A stretch of DNA of 64,000 nt from Streptomyces albipurpureus (GCF_023701525.1 NZ_JAMQAW010000026.1:39206-103205); one strand, 5' to 3'. Positions 32,479 through 41,687 are shown, counted from the first letter of the stretch. Numbers and translations: made by a program. Notes: generated by a model from the letters alone, not told the origin.

Positions 32479-34299
32479 ATGGCAGCGCAATTCGGCCGAC
32501 GGCTGCGCAGGGGGGCGACCACCACCGCGGTCGCTGCTGCAGCTGTCGCGGCACTTTCCGCTTCTCAGGCGCCTGGAGTCACCGCCGCCGTGCCGGGTGA
32601 CAGTCAGGGGCGCGGCGGCGGACAGAGCACATCCGAGGCAACGCCACCGGCAGGTACACCCGTCACCGGTAACTCCCCGTACTACACGGACCTCCCACCT
32701 CTGACCATTCCCGGCAAGCCCGCGACGTCCACGGAGCTTCCGGTGACCACCGGTCCCGCGGAAGCGGGAATCCCGGCCACCGTCCTCGCGGCCTACAAGC
32801 AGGCCGAGCAGACCATCGCCACCTCCGATCCCGGCTGCAAGGTGCCCTGGCAACTGCTCGCCGCGATCGGCAAGGTGGAGTCGGGGCAGGCCCGCGGTGG
32901 ACGAGTGGATGCCAACGGCACCACTCTCTCTCCCATTCGCGGCCCGGTATTGAACGGTGTGGGCTTCGCCAACATCTCCGACACCGACAACGGTGCGCAC
33001 GACGGGGACACGGTCTACGACCGTGCGGTCGGCCCTATGCAGTTCATCCCCTCCACCTGGGCGACATGGGGACAGGACGCCAACAGCGACGGGCTCAAAG
33101 ACCCCAACAACATCTATGACGCAGCCTTGGCCGCGGGGCGATACCTCTGCGCGGGCAACAGGGACTTGACGGTCCAGAGCGACCTTGGCAGGGCCATCCT
33201 GGGCTACAACCAGTCCCGGGAGTATCTACGTACGGTTCTGTCCTGGTTCGAGTACTACAAGAGTGGTTCGCACGAGGTTCCCGACGGCGAGGGAGTCCTG
33301 CCCGAGGCGGGGACCCCGGACAGCCCGGCGACGGGTTCCGGCTCGATACCGGGGGGCGCTGCGCCGGGTGGAACCACTCCGGCCACTTCGCCCCCCAGCA
33401 CCCAGAAGCCGGACCCCAAGCCGCCGAAGGGCCCCGGCGGGGGCACGGACACGCCACCCACCACACCGGGTTCCAAGCCGCCCCAGCCTCCCAACCCGCC
33501 GACGAAGCCCAACCCGAAGCCGCCCACACCGCCCGCCCAGTCACCCGTCACCCGGGTCGAGGACGCTGGTACCGGCAAGCTGACCGCTGCCGCCGGGCGG
33601 GACTTCGGGGAGAAGGTCACCGTTCGGGTGAAGAACGCTGCGGGCCAGGCGGTCGAGGGCAAAGAGGTGCGCTTTGAGATCGTCGGTGATACCGATGCGC
33701 GCTTCCATGGCGGAAGGACCAGCGTCGTCCGCGTCAGCGGCGCCAACGGCATCGCCGTTTCCCCCCTCTTGAAGGCCGGCGAGAAGACGGGAGCGTTCAC
33801 GGTCTGGGCCAGTGTCGTGGGGCGCGAACTCAAGCCCGTCGCCTTCTCCGCCACAGTCACCGCGCCGGTGGCCGACAAGCTCACCCGGGTCGGAGACAGC
33901 CTCCTGACCGCCGCTCCCGGAGCCGAGTTCGCGGATCGTGTCGCGGTCAAGACCGCCTATCAGGGTGCGGACGCCTCCGGGGTGGCGATCACCGCGACGA
34001 TGATCAAGTCTGCTGAGGGAACCGAACCGGTCGAGAACGGCCAGGGCCCCTACTTCAAGGACGCTGCGGGCAAGCCAGTTCGCGCACTCACCGCGCTCAC
34101 CACCGACTCGAACGGAGTGCTGACCCTGCCGAAGATCTTCGCGGACGATCAGAGCGGCACCTTCCTGCTGCGACTGACCGCGGCCGGTGGTGTCAGCATC
34201 ACCATCGAGCTTCAGGTCGCCCCGGCTTCTTCGCCCTCCGCTTCACCTACGCCGTCCCAGTCCCAGTCGCCGAGCCCGACGGAAAGCCCTACGGGCTGA
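32479..34299 (+). CDS. Secreted lytic transglycosylase with Pro-rich linker and Ig-like repeats
   Basis: About 606 residues from ATG 32479 (GGGAGGG upstream). A twin-arginine-containing signal (FGRRLRRGATTTAVAAAAVA) precedes the catalytic domain at about 110-260: VPWQLLAAIGKVESGQARGG with the catalytic glutamate, VGPMQFIPSTWATWGQDANS and AILGYNQSREYLRTVLSWF. A Pro/Lys-rich linker follows, then two Ig-like repeats, each around a TRV-GxxxLTAA/GxxF pattern (about 375-475 and 476-585), and a Ser/Pro tail. It should cleave peptidoglycan outside the cell, and the Ig-like repeats may position it in the wall. Start upstream of 32479 would disrupt the signal. Confidence 0.9.
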   Translation: MAAQFGRRLRRGATTTAVAAAAVAALSASQAPGVTAAVPGDSQGRGGGQSTSEATPPAGTPVTGNSPYYTDLPPLTIPGKPATSTELPVTTGPAEAGIPATVLAAYKQAEQTIATSDPGCKVPWQLLAAIGKVESGQARGGRVDANGTTLSPIRGPVLNGVGFANISDTDNGAHDGDTVYDRAVGPMQFIPSTWATWGQDANSDGLKDPNNIYDAALAAGRYLCAGNRDLTVQSDLGRAILGYNQSREYLRTVLSWFEYYKSGSHEVPDGEGVLPEAGTPDSPATGSGSIPGGAAPGGTTPATSPPSTQKPDPKPPKGPGGGTDTPPTTPGSKPPQPPNPPTKPNPKPPTPPAQSPVTRVEDAGTGKLTAAAGRDFGEKVTVRVKNAAGQAVEGKEVRFEIVGDTDARFHGGRTSVVRVSGANGIAVSPLLKAGEKTGAFTVWASVVGRELKPVAFSATVTAPVADKLTRVGDSLLTAAPGAEFADRVAVKTAYQGADASGVAITATMIKSAEGTEPVENGQGPYFKDAAGKPVRALTALTTDSNGVLTLPKIFADDQSGTFLLRLTAAGGVSITIELQVAPASSPSASPTPSQSQSPSPTESPTG

Positions 34300-34319
34300 C
34301 CTCCAGCTGCCCTGTCGAA

Positions 34320-34356
34320 CACTGCCCCTCCACCGCGGCCCGGTCGAGGGGCAGTG
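34320..34356. terminator. Terminator after the transglycosylase gene
   Basis: CACTGCCCCTC (34320-34330) pairs perfectly with GAGGGGCAGTG (34346-34356), 21 nt after the stop. Confidence 0.7.
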
Positions 34357-34470
34357 AAGTCGGCGGGCCATGAAGTCGGGGTGAAGTTGACGGGCCGTGA
34401 TGCCGACGGGCAGCGAAGTCGAGGTGGGTGAAGTCGGAGGGCCGTGAAGCCGAGGGGTCGTGAAGCGATC
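34351..34470. repeat. Degenerate short tandem repeats (GTGAAGTCG-type)
   Basis: Variants of GTGAAGTCG, often followed by a GGGCCGTGA stretch, recur about seven times at irregular 15-20-bp spacing between the convergent transglycosylase and hrpB genes. The remainder to 34664 holds no supported gene. Confidence 0.6.
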
Positions 34471-34664
34471 TCTCTTGTGGCCCGGCTGGGGTCCTGCCGG
34501 CGCCAGGCTCTGAGAACTGATGAAGCACTGGGCGCCCCTTTGGGAAGCGCGCCCTCGAAGGCCAACGATGAGCGCCCTCGTCGCTACCACCTCAAGTCGG
34601 TCGATGCCTTCGGCGCTGTCCTCGCTGTCCCCGCCGTCCTCGCTGCCGTCCTCGTGGGCGAGCC

Positions 34665-37304
34665 CTACCGCGACCGGGCCTCGCCCGAGGACGCCCCGTT
34701 GTGACGGGCCTTGGTATGGCGGCTCGGCGCGGCGACCGAAGGGTCTTCCGGCCAGGGATGCTTGGGGTAGCGCCCGCGCAGTTCGGCTCGCACAGCTCGA
34801 TACCCCTGCTCCCAGAAGGAAGCCAGATCCGCGGTGACCGCGGCCGGTCGGCCCGCCGGTGAGAGGAGATGCACCAGCACCGGCACTCCAGCGACCTTCG
34901 GCGTCTCCCGCAACCCGAAGAGCTCCTGCAGCTTCACCGCGAGCACGGGCTGCTCCCCGCCGTAATCCACCCGTATCCGTGAGCCGCTCGGTACTTCGAT
35001 CCGCTCAGGTGCGAGCTCGTCCAGCCGGGCCGCCGCTCCGTCAGTCCATGGCATCAGCCGCCGCAGCGCCTGCCCTGCTGAGATCCGTCCCAGGTCCGAC
35101 CGGCGCCTGGCCCGGGACAACTCCGGCTCCAGCCACTCATCACCACGCTCCAGCAGGGCCGGGTCGCTCATGGCCGGCCAGGGCGCACCCAACTCCCGGT
35201 GGAGAAAGGCCAGCCGTCGCCTCAGCTCTTCAGCCTCGCGTGACCAGTGCAGCAGCCCCAGGCCTTCCCGGCGCAACCCATCGAGCAACGCCTCACGAAC
35301 GAGACCGGGCCGCGGGCTCCGCAACGCTTGCACGGACAGTTCGATGGCACCCAGGCGCCGAACCTTCCGGGCCACCACATCGTTGTCTTCCCAGAGCACT
35401 TCCTCCCTTGAGTCAAGGAGATGCGCGGCAGCCTTCAGCGCGGTCGCCTCATCCACAACAGCCGCGATTCGTACCCGGGCGGACGCGGCGGACGCCGGCC
35501 GGTCCGCCACCGCGATGGCGATCCAGGACACATCGCTGAGCCCTGAACCCTCCCGGACTTCGGCCGCGGTACCCGAAGCCATCAAGAAGCTCCGCTTCCC
35601 CCGGGCCCTCGCCACCCGCTCGGGAAACGCGAGCGAGGTGATCAGTCCGACCACGGCGTCGTCAGCCGTGGCGTTGATCGAACCGGTCGGCGTGACGGGC
35701 GCGCCCGACACCGCGCTACTTCCCGACCCCGCCGATCTGGCGGAAACACGAGAGGCCGAAGGCGCGGTGGACGGCGCGGGCGGGGTGGACAAGGACGACG
35801 CCAGCCTTTTGGTCTCCGTCCGCCAACGTGTGGAGTAGCCATCCCCACCACGGCGAGCCGTGCGCCAGGCCGCTGCCAGATCATCTCCGTACTCCCGTGG
35901 CGGTTCCTCGCTCAGCAGGGCGACCACCTCCGCCGCCGAGCGCTCACCCACGGCGGGTGCACCGTCGAGCAGCGCCCGGGCCAGCCGCGGGTGCAGTCCC
36001 AGCCGGGACATTCGGACCCCCCGCTCGGTCGCGCGACCAGCCCCGTCCACCGCCCCGATAGCCATGAGAACGTCCCGTGCCGCAGCCATCGCCCCGGCCG
36101 GAGGCGCATCCAGCAGTGCCAGGCCGGCGGCGGAGGGATCTCCCCAGCAGGAGACGCGGAGCGCGAAGGAGGCCAGGTCCGCGGTTTTGATCTCGGGCGA
36201 AGGGAACCGCGGGCGCCGTCCGTCATCGGCCTCCGCCCAGCAGCGGTAGACCACGCCGGATGCTTCGCGTCCCGCTCGACCGAGTCGCTGGGTGGCGCCC
36301 GCCACCGATACCGGGATGGTCGCCAGCGAGCCGAGCCCACGCGCGTGGTCCATCCGGGGCTCACGTGCCAGCCCCGAGTCGACGACGACGCGCACCCCGG
36401 GCACCGTCAGACTCGACTCGGCAACGGAGGTGGTCAGCACGACGCGTCGGTGGCCACTGCTGCCGCGTAGCACCGCGTCCTGGATCGCTGCGGGCGCCCG
36501 CCCGTGCAACTGCAGGACCTCCGCGTCCACCCCGTCCAGCATTCCGGAGACACGTGCAATCTCCCCGGTGCCCGGGAGGAAGCACAGGACATCCCCTTCA
36601 TGCTGCTCCAGGGCCAGCCGGACCGTCGCCGCGACATGGCGCAGCAGGGCCGGGTCCACCCAGGTGCCGTGGGCCGGTCGGATACCGGCGGGCGGAGATA
36701 CGAAGCGAACCCCTACCCCAAAGCCCTGGCCCCGGCTGTGGACGACCGGTGCCGGCCCGGAGCCGTCCAGAACCGTGAGCAGATCCGCCCACGCCTTGGT
36801 GTCACCGGTGGCGGAGGCCGCGATCAGCTTCAGCTCCGGCCGCAGTGTCGCCCGTACATCCACCAGGAACGCCAACGCCGTATCCGCGTCCAGATGACGC
36901 TCATGGCATTCGTCCATGAGCACCGCGTCCACACCCGACAGTTCGGGGTCTCGTTGGAGACGCTGGAGCAGTACGCCGGTGGTGACTACTTCGATGCGCG
37001 TCGAAGGTCCGACCTTCCGCTGCCCACGCACCGTAAAGCCGACCGCGTCACCCGGCTGCTGGCCCAGCAGCCACGCCATCCTCTGTGCGGCCGCCCGCAC
37101 CGCCATCCTGCGCGGTTCGGCAACCAGCACCCGCCGTCTCGGCCCGGTGCCGACCAGACCGGCCAGGACCAGGGGCACCAGCGTCGTCTTGCCCGTACCG
37201 GGCGGGGAGTGCAGAACCGCGGCGCCGCGGTCGTCGAGAGCGGCGAGCAGCTCGGGGACGGCGTCACGGACCGGGAGGCGGTCGAGTGCGTCGGTTCGGA
37301 TCAT
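34665..37304 (-). CDS. hrpB: ATP-dependent helicase HrpB (DEAH/DExH type)
   Basis: 879 residues. Helicase motifs are I (LHSPPGTGKTTLVPLVLAG), Ia (VLVAEPRRMAVRAAAQRM), II (VLMDECHERHLDAD, a DECH box), III (LIAASATGD), IV (GDVLCFLPGTGEI), V (VVLTTSVAESSLTVPG) and VI (ATQRLGRAGREASGVVYR). The HA2-like domain and the HrpB-specific C-terminus (KLQELFGLRETPKVAGVPVL with LLSPAGRPAAVTADLASFW) complete the protein. A Ser/Thr/Ala-rich insertion lies near residues 510-560. Members are RNA/DNA helicases; HrpB function is still poorly defined. A heptanucleotide repeat lies upstream of its start. Confidence 0.94.
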   Translation of the reverse strand: MIRTDALDRLPVRDAVPELLAALDDRGAAVLHSPPGTGKTTLVPLVLAGLVGTGPRRRVLVAEPRRMAVRAAAQRMAWLLGQQPGDAVGFTVRGQRKVGPSTRIEVVTTGVLLQRLQRDPELSGVDAVLMDECHERHLDADTALAFLVDVRATLRPELKLIAASATGDTKAWADLLTVLDGSGPAPVVHSRGQGFGVGVRFVSPPAGIRPAHGTWVDPALLRHVAATVRLALEQHEGDVLCFLPGTGEIARVSGMLDGVDAEVLQLHGRAPAAIQDAVLRGSSGHRRVVLTTSVAESSLTVPGVRVVVDSGLAREPRMDHARGLGSLATIPVSVAGATQRLGRAGREASGVVYRCWAEADDGRRPRFPSPEIKTADLASFALRVSCWGDPSAAGLALLDAPPAGAMAAARDVLMAIGAVDGAGRATERGVRMSRLGLHPRLARALLDGAPAVGERSAAEVVALLSEEPPREYGDDLAAAWRTARRGGDGYSTRWRTETKRLASSLSTPPAPSTAPSASRVSARSAGSGSSAVSGAPVTPTGSINATADDAVVGLITSLAFPERVARARGKRSFLMASGTAAEVREGSGLSDVSWIAIAVADRPASAASARVRIAAVVDEATALKAAAHLLDSREEVLWEDNDVVARKVRRLGAIELSVQALRSPRPGLVREALLDGLRREGLGLLHWSREAEELRRRLAFLHRELGAPWPAMSDPALLERGDEWLEPELSRARRRSDLGRISAGQALRRLMPWTDGAAARLDELAPERIEVPSGSRIRVDYGGEQPVLAVKLQELFGLRETPKVAGVPVLVHLLSPAGRPAAVTADLASFWEQGYRAVRAELRGRYPKHPWPEDPSVAAPSRHTKARHNGASSGEARSR

Positions 37305-37499
37305 GCGCTCAGTGTCATCTCTCTGGGCGGCCGCTGCTGCGACTCATCCACAGGACCCATGGTGTCATCGGCTTGTATGACGAATCGGGCCCTGTCTTTG
37401 GCCTCCGAGGCGGCCGGTCCGCATGCGAGCCGCCCAGTCCCGAAGCGCGGCGGGGTGATTCCGCGGCCAATCGAGGGAAGCGGAACCCGCCTCAGCGCG

Positions 37500-37618
37500 A
37501 CCGACCACCGATCACCGACCACCGATCACCGACCACCGATCACCGATCACCGACCACCGACCACCGACCACCGATCACCGATCACCGACCACCGACCACC
37601 GACCACCGACCACCGACC
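37500..37618. repeat. 17-copy heptanucleotide tandem repeat (ACCGAYC)
   Basis: Seventeen uninterrupted 7-bp units, each ACCGACC or ACCGATC, fill 37500-37618 exactly. The array lies about 200 bp upstream of the hrpB start, and about 80 bp beyond the methyltransferase stop. The only variation is C or T at the sixth base. No gene is supported within it; rows of His-Arg-Pro in virtual translations are artefacts. Pure tandem arrays of this length are prone to copy-number change. Confidence 0.95.
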
Positions 37619-37698
37619 GACGTCGGCGGTGGCGGCTCAGCCGTGCCGCCTCGCTCCGGAGCGGCCTGACCCGATCAGCCCCGGGGGAGGGTGCCAGC

Positions 37699-38607
37699 TC
37701 AGTCCCGCTCGCAGACGAAGATCGCAGTTCCCGGGATCAGGCTGCCGCGTAGCGGAGACCAACCTCCCCACTCCTGGCTGTTCCAGGCCGGCCACTCCGG
37801 TTCCACCAAGTCCACCAGGCGGAAACCGCTGGCCACCACGTCCCGTACGCGGTCCCCGATCGTGCGGTGGTGCTCCACATATACCGCGCGTCCCTGTTCG
37901 TCCTGCTCCACGTACGGAGTGCGGTCGAAGTAGGAGGCGCTGATGCTCAGCCCTTCCGGACCCGGCTCGTCCGGGAAAGCCCAGCGGATGGGATGCGTAA
38001 CGGAGAAGACCCAGCGGCCCCCCGGCCGGAGCACCCGGTGCACCTCGGCGAACACCTGCACCGGATCGGCGACGAAGGGCACCGCCCCATAGGCGGAACA
38101 CGCCAGGTCGAAGGAGTCGGCGCGAAAGGGCAGCGCGCCGGCGTCCGCCTCCACGAGGCTCGGGGCGACGTCCGATGGCGTCTCCCCTTCGATCCGCAGG
38201 GCGTGCTGGAGCTGGCGGTGCGAGAGGTCCAGTGCCACCGGATGTGCGCCCTGCGCGGCCAGCCAGCGCGAGCACTGCGCCGCGCCGGCCCCGATCTCCA
38301 GGACGTCCATGCCCTTCAGGGACTCCGCGGGGCCCAGCAGCCTGGCCTCTGTCTCGTCGAGCCCCTCGGGCCCCCAGACGAAGCGGTCGTCCCCGAGGAA
38401 CGAGCCGTGCTCGCTCTGGTACTCATCGGCGTTCCGGTCCCACCAGTGGCGGTTCGCCTGGCTGCTCTCCGTGGAGCCGGCGTCACGGCGGGTCGCCTCC
38501 GGCTCGGGATTCCCGACCTCGGCGGGATCAGCCAGTTCGGCGGGCCGGAGAGACGCCGCGGGGGTTGCGGATTGGGCGGGGCCTTGGGGATGCTGGATCA
38601 TCTTCAC
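37699..38607 (-). CDS. Class I SAM-dependent methyltransferase (UbiE/type 11)
   Basis: 302 residues. After a ~50-residue Ala/Pro-rich N-terminus the domain starts with HWWDRNADEYQSEHGSFLGD. Motif I is MDVLEIGAGAAQCSRWLAAQG, motif II region VALDLSHRQLQHAL, then DLACSAYGAVPFVADPVQVF and VLRPGGRWVFSVTHPIRW. The substrate is unknown; the HPIRWAFPDEPG pattern is shared with actinobacterial small-molecule methyltransferases. Start ATG 38607 or ATG 38601. It is divergent from rpsA. It could act in tRNA, lipid or secondary metabolism; nothing near decides this. Confidence 0.85.
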   Translation of the reverse strand: MKMIQHPQGPAQSATPAASLRPAELADPAEVGNPEPEATRRDAGSTESSQANRHWWDRNADEYQSEHGSFLGDDRFVWGPEGLDETEARLLGPAESLKGMDVLEIGAGAAQCSRWLAAQGAHPVALDLSHRQLQHALRIEGETPSDVAPSLVEADAGALPFRADSFDLACSAYGAVPFVADPVQVFAEVHRVLRPGGRWVFSVTHPIRWAFPDEPGPEGLSISASYFDRTPYVEQDEQGRAVYVEHHRTIGDRVRDVVASGFRLVDLVEPEWPAWNSQEWGGWSPLRGSLIPGTAIFVCERD

Positions 38608-38716
38608 CGTCGTTGTAGTTTGCGTTCAGCGCGACTGATGACGGCCATGGTGGCCTCCGCAAACTTTAGTTGTGCCAGGTATGCGGTGTTCCGCCCCGGG
38701 TGTGCGCCTTCGCGCA

Positions 38717-38745
38717 TTGACCGGCTCCGGCTGCCCCCGTATGCT
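38717..38745 (+). promoter_or_regulatory. Strong HrdB-type promoter of rpsA
   Basis: TTGACC (38717-38722) and TATGCT (38740-38745) are separated by 17 bp, near consensus. Transcription would start about 38752, giving a ~230-nt 5' leader before the rpsA ATG. A second weaker -10 (TAAGCT, 38893-38898) may give a shorter leader. Confidence 0.7.
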
Positions 38746-38980
38746 ACAAGTTGCGCTGCGGGCCTGCGTGCCTCAGACAGAGCAGGCCGCGCTCGCATCT
38801 GTATGTATGTCCCTCGGTTCACGAGGCACCTCCATGCGGGTTTTCTCCGGAGTCTTCTGACTTCGTGGGTGACCTTGTGGGTGGGTGCTTCCTAAGCTGT
38901 CTGGCTTATGCAGCTGCGATACGGGCTCACGGCGTGGCATTACCTACGACTTCAATGTCCGCACCGGAGCCTTTTCCCAC

Positions 38981-40471
38981 ATGACGAGCAGCACCGAGAC
39001 CACCGCCACTCCGCAGGTAGCGGTCAACGACATCGGTAACGAGGAAGCCTTCCTCGCCGCGATCGACGAGACGATCAAGTACTTCAACGACGGCGACATC
39101 GTCGACGGCGTCATCGTGAAGGTCGACCGGGACGAGGTCCTGCTCGACATCGGTTATAAGACCGAAGGTGTGATCCCGAGCCGCGAGCTCTCGATCAAGC
39201 ACGATGTTGACCCCAATGAGGTTGTCAAGGTCGGCGACGAGATCGAGGCCCTTGTTCTCCAGAAGGAGGACAAGGAAGGCCGCCTGATCCTCTCGAAGAA
39301 GCGCGCCCAGTACGAGCGTGCCTGGGGCACCATCGAGAAGATCAAGGAAGAAGACGGGATCGTTACCGGTACCGTCATCGAGGTCGTCAAGGGTGGTCTC
39401 ATCCTCGACATCGGCCTCCGTGGCTTCCTCCCGGCCTCCCTGGTCGAGATGCGCCGCGTCCGCGACCTCCAGCCGTACGTTGGCAAGGAGCTTGAGGCCA
39501 AGATCATCGAGCTGGACAAGAACCGCAACAACGTGGTTCTGTCCCGCCGTGCCTGGCTGGAGCAGACCCAGTCCGAGGTCCGCCAGACGTTCCTCACCAC
39601 CCTTCAGAAGGGGCAGGTCCGCTCCGGCGTCGTGTCCTCGATCGTCAACTTCGGTGCCTTCGTGGACCTGGGTGGCGTCGACGGCCTGGTTCACGTCTCC
39701 GAGCTCTCCTGGAAGCACATCGACCACCCCTCCGAGGTTGTCGAGGTCGGCCAGGAAGTCACCGTCGAGGTTCTCGACGTCGACATGGACCGCGAGCGTG
39801 TCTCCCTGTCGCTCAAGGCGACGCAGGAAGACCCGTGGCAGCAGTTCGCCCGCACCCACCAGATTGGCCAGGTCGTTCCCGGCAAGGTCACCAAGCTGGT
39901 TCCGTTCGGTGCGTTCGTTCGCGTCGACGAGGGCATCGAGGGTCTGGTCCACATCTCCGAGCTGGCCGAGCGCCACGTGGAGATCCCGGAGCAGGTCGTC
40001 CAGGTCAACGACGAGATCTTCGTCAAGGTCATCGACATCGACCTTGAGCGTCGTCGCATCAGCCTCTCGCTGAAGCAGGCCAACGAGTCCTTCGGCTCTG
40101 ACCCGGCCTCGGTCGAGTTCGACCCGACGCTGTACGGCATGGCCGCGTCGTACGACGACCAGGGGAACTACATCTACCCCGAGGGCTTCGACCCGGAGAC
40201 CAACGACTGGCTGCCGGAGTTCGACACCCAGCGCGAGGCCTGGGAGACCCAGTACGCCGAGGCGCAGCAGCGCTTCGAGCAGCACCAGGCTCAGGTCATC
40301 AAGTCCCGCGAGGCCGACGAGGCCGCTGCTGCCGAGGGTGGCCCCGCCGCTCCGGCCGCCGCGCCCGCCAGCGGTTCCTACTCCTCGGAGTCGGACGACA
40401 ACTCCGGCGCCCTGGCGTCGGACGAGGCGCTCGCCGCCCTGCGTGAGAAGCTGGCCGGAGGCCAGAGCTGA
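38981..40471 (+). CDS. rpsA: 30S ribosomal protein S1
   Basis: About 496 residues. Four S1 (OB-fold) repeats are visible, starting at DIVDGVIVKVDRDEVLLDIG, GIVTGTVIEVVKGGLILDIG, GQVRSGVVSSIVNFGAFVDL and GQVVPGKVTKLVPFGAFVRV. An acidic, Ala/Ser-rich C-terminus follows (EADEAAAAEGGPAAP). S1 recruits structured or weakly bound mRNAs to the ribosome. ATG 38981 fits the known actinobacterial start MTSSTETTATPQVAVNDIG. Codon use is strongly biased, as in highly expressed genes. It ends at a textbook terminator and has a consensus promoter. Confidence 0.97.
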   Translation: MTSSTETTATPQVAVNDIGNEEAFLAAIDETIKYFNDGDIVDGVIVKVDRDEVLLDIGYKTEGVIPSRELSIKHDVDPNEVVKVGDEIEALVLQKEDKEGRLILSKKRAQYERAWGTIEKIKEEDGIVTGTVIEVVKGGLILDIGLRGFLPASLVEMRRVRDLQPYVGKELEAKIIELDKNRNNVVLSRRAWLEQTQSEVRQTFLTTLQKGQVRSGVVSSIVNFGAFVDLGGVDGLVHVSELSWKHIDHPSEVVEVGQEVTVEVLDVDMDRERVSLSLKATQEDPWQQFARTHQIGQVVPGKVTKLVPFGAFVRVDEGIEGLVHISELAERHVEIPEQVVQVNDEIFVKVIDIDLERRRISLSLKQANESFGSDPASVEFDPTLYGMAASYDDQGNYIYPEGFDPETNDWLPEFDTQREAWETQYAEAQQRFEQHQAQVIKSREADEAAAAEGGPAAPAAAPASGSYSSESDDNSGALASDEALAALREKLAGGQS

Positions 40472-40506
40472 CACCGCTTGGCATCTGCTGAGGGATAGCT
40501 GAACAG

Positions 40507-40545
40507 CGAGGCCCGCTCCTTTGGGAGCGGGCCTCGTCGTCTTTT
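40507..40545 (+). terminator. rpsA rho-independent terminator
   Basis: A perfect 13-bp stem (CGAGGCCCGCTCC at 40507-40519, complement at 40524-40536) with a 4-nt loop is followed by TCGTCTTTT. It is the only hairpin in the window with a clear U-tract. Confidence 0.9.
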
Positions 40546-40657
40546 CACCGGATCTTCCTCAAGAACCGCTCCGTAGCTGGAGTGTTCGGGCCCCTGTGGG
40601 GAATGCCCGTGCCAGACCGTGTGTTCTTGTCTACGAAGACGAGGAGGAGCGGTAATC

Positions 40658-41596
40658 GTGCTTGATCCGCAGGGATTGTACGAATGGGAGCCCAAGGGCC
40701 TCGCAGTCGTCGATATGGCGCTTGCGCAGGACTCGGCTGGTCTGGTCATGCTGTACCACTTCGACGGATACATCGATGCGGGGGAGACCGGTGACCAGAT
40801 CGTCGGCAACATCCTTGACACGCTGCCTCACCAGGTCGTCGCCCGTTTCGACCACGACAAGTTGGTGGACTACCGGGCTCGCCGCCCGCTGCTGACCTTC
40901 CGGCGCGACCGTTGGACCGCGTACGAGACTCCGACCATCGAGGTGAGCCTTGTCCAGGACGCCACGGGTGCGCCGTTCCTGTTGCTCGCGGGCCCCGAGC
41001 CGGACGTGGAGTGGGAGCGGTTCGCGGCTGCCGTCGCACAGATCGTCGAGCGCCTGGGCGTGCGTCTGTCGGTCAACTTCCATGGCATCCCCATGGGCGT
41101 TCCCCACACCCGCCCGGTTGGCATCACACCGCACGGCAACCGCACGGACCTGATGCCCGGCCACCGCAGCCCCTTCGATGAGGCGCAGGTACCGGGGAGC
41201 GCCGAATCGCTCGTGGAGTTCCGTCTCATGGAAGCCGGTCACGATGTGCTGGGCGTCGCCGCCCATGTTCCGCACTATGTCGCCCGCTCGTCCTATCCCG
41301 ACGCGGCATTGACCGCGCTGGAGGCGATCACCGCCGCCACCGGACTGGTACTGCCGGGCGTCGCTCACACACTGCGCACCGAGGCTCATCGCACCCAGAA
41401 CGAGATCGAGCGCCAGATCGGTGAAGGCGACGAGGAACTGGTCGTACTGGTCCAGGGCCTTGAGCACCAGTACGACGCCATGGCCGGAGCCGACACCCGA
41501 GGCAACCTCGTCGCGGAGCCCGTGGACCTTCCGTCCGCGGACGAGATCGGTCTTGAATTCGAACGTTTCCTCGCCGAGAGGGAAGGCGACAGCTGA
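40658..41596 (+). CDS. PAC2 family protein
   Basis: About 312 residues from GTG 40658, which has GAGGAG 8 nt upstream. The PAC2 core is seen in LVMLYHFDGYIDAGETGDQI, LVDYRARRPLLTFRRDRWTA, the central LLLAGPEPDVEWERFAAAVA and VNFHGIPMGVPHTRP, with HVPHYVARSSYPDAALTALE towards the end. The fold is that of eukaryotic proteasome-assembly chaperone 2. Actinobacteria have proteasomes, but a chaperone role here is unproven. It lies between rpsA and coaE on the same strand with its own ribosome site. Confidence 0.88.
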   Translation: MLDPQGLYEWEPKGLAVVDMALAQDSAGLVMLYHFDGYIDAGETGDQIVGNILDTLPHQVVARFDHDKLVDYRARRPLLTFRRDRWTAYETPTIEVSLVQDATGAPFLLLAGPEPDVEWERFAAAVAQIVERLGVRLSVNFHGIPMGVPHTRPVGITPHGNRTDLMPGHRSPFDEAQVPGSAESLVEFRLMEAGHDVLGVAAHVPHYVARSSYPDAALTALEAITAATGLVLPGVAHTLRTEAHRTQNEIERQIGEGDEELVVLVQGLEHQYDAMAGADTRGNLVAEPVDLPSADEIGLEFERFLAEREGDS

Positions 41597-41674
41597 GGGC
41601 CGTCCCGGGGCTGAGGCACCCCGGGACAATCGGTTGCCGGCGAGACCGGCTCCCGGTGGAGGACAGTCCGGGGC

Positions 41675-41680
41675 TAAGCT
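41675..41680 (+). promoter_or_regulatory. Probable -10 box of coaE (leaderless)
   Basis: TAAGCT ends 7 nt before ATG 41688 and there is no ribosome-binding site before that ATG. Confidence 0.4.
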
Positions 41681-41687
41681 GTCGATC

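Noticed and set aside
34444..34704. Small plus-strand gene overlapping the hrpB 3' end
   Set aside because: No ribosome site or family; the hydrophobic stretch comes from a repetitive GC-rich region antisense to the hrpB end.
37500..37618. CRISPR-like array
   Set aside because: Units are 7 bp with no spacers and no cas genes; it is a simple tandem repeat.
36504..37943. Long plus-strand frame through the heptamer array with repeated Asp-His-Arg-Pro
   Set aside because: The repeat has no stop in any frame, so openness is automatic; most of the frame lies antisense to hrpB and the methyltransferase.
38927..40474. 515-codon open frame antisense to rpsA
   Set aside because: Leu/Val/Asp repeats mirror the four S1 domains on the other strand; rpsA is certain.
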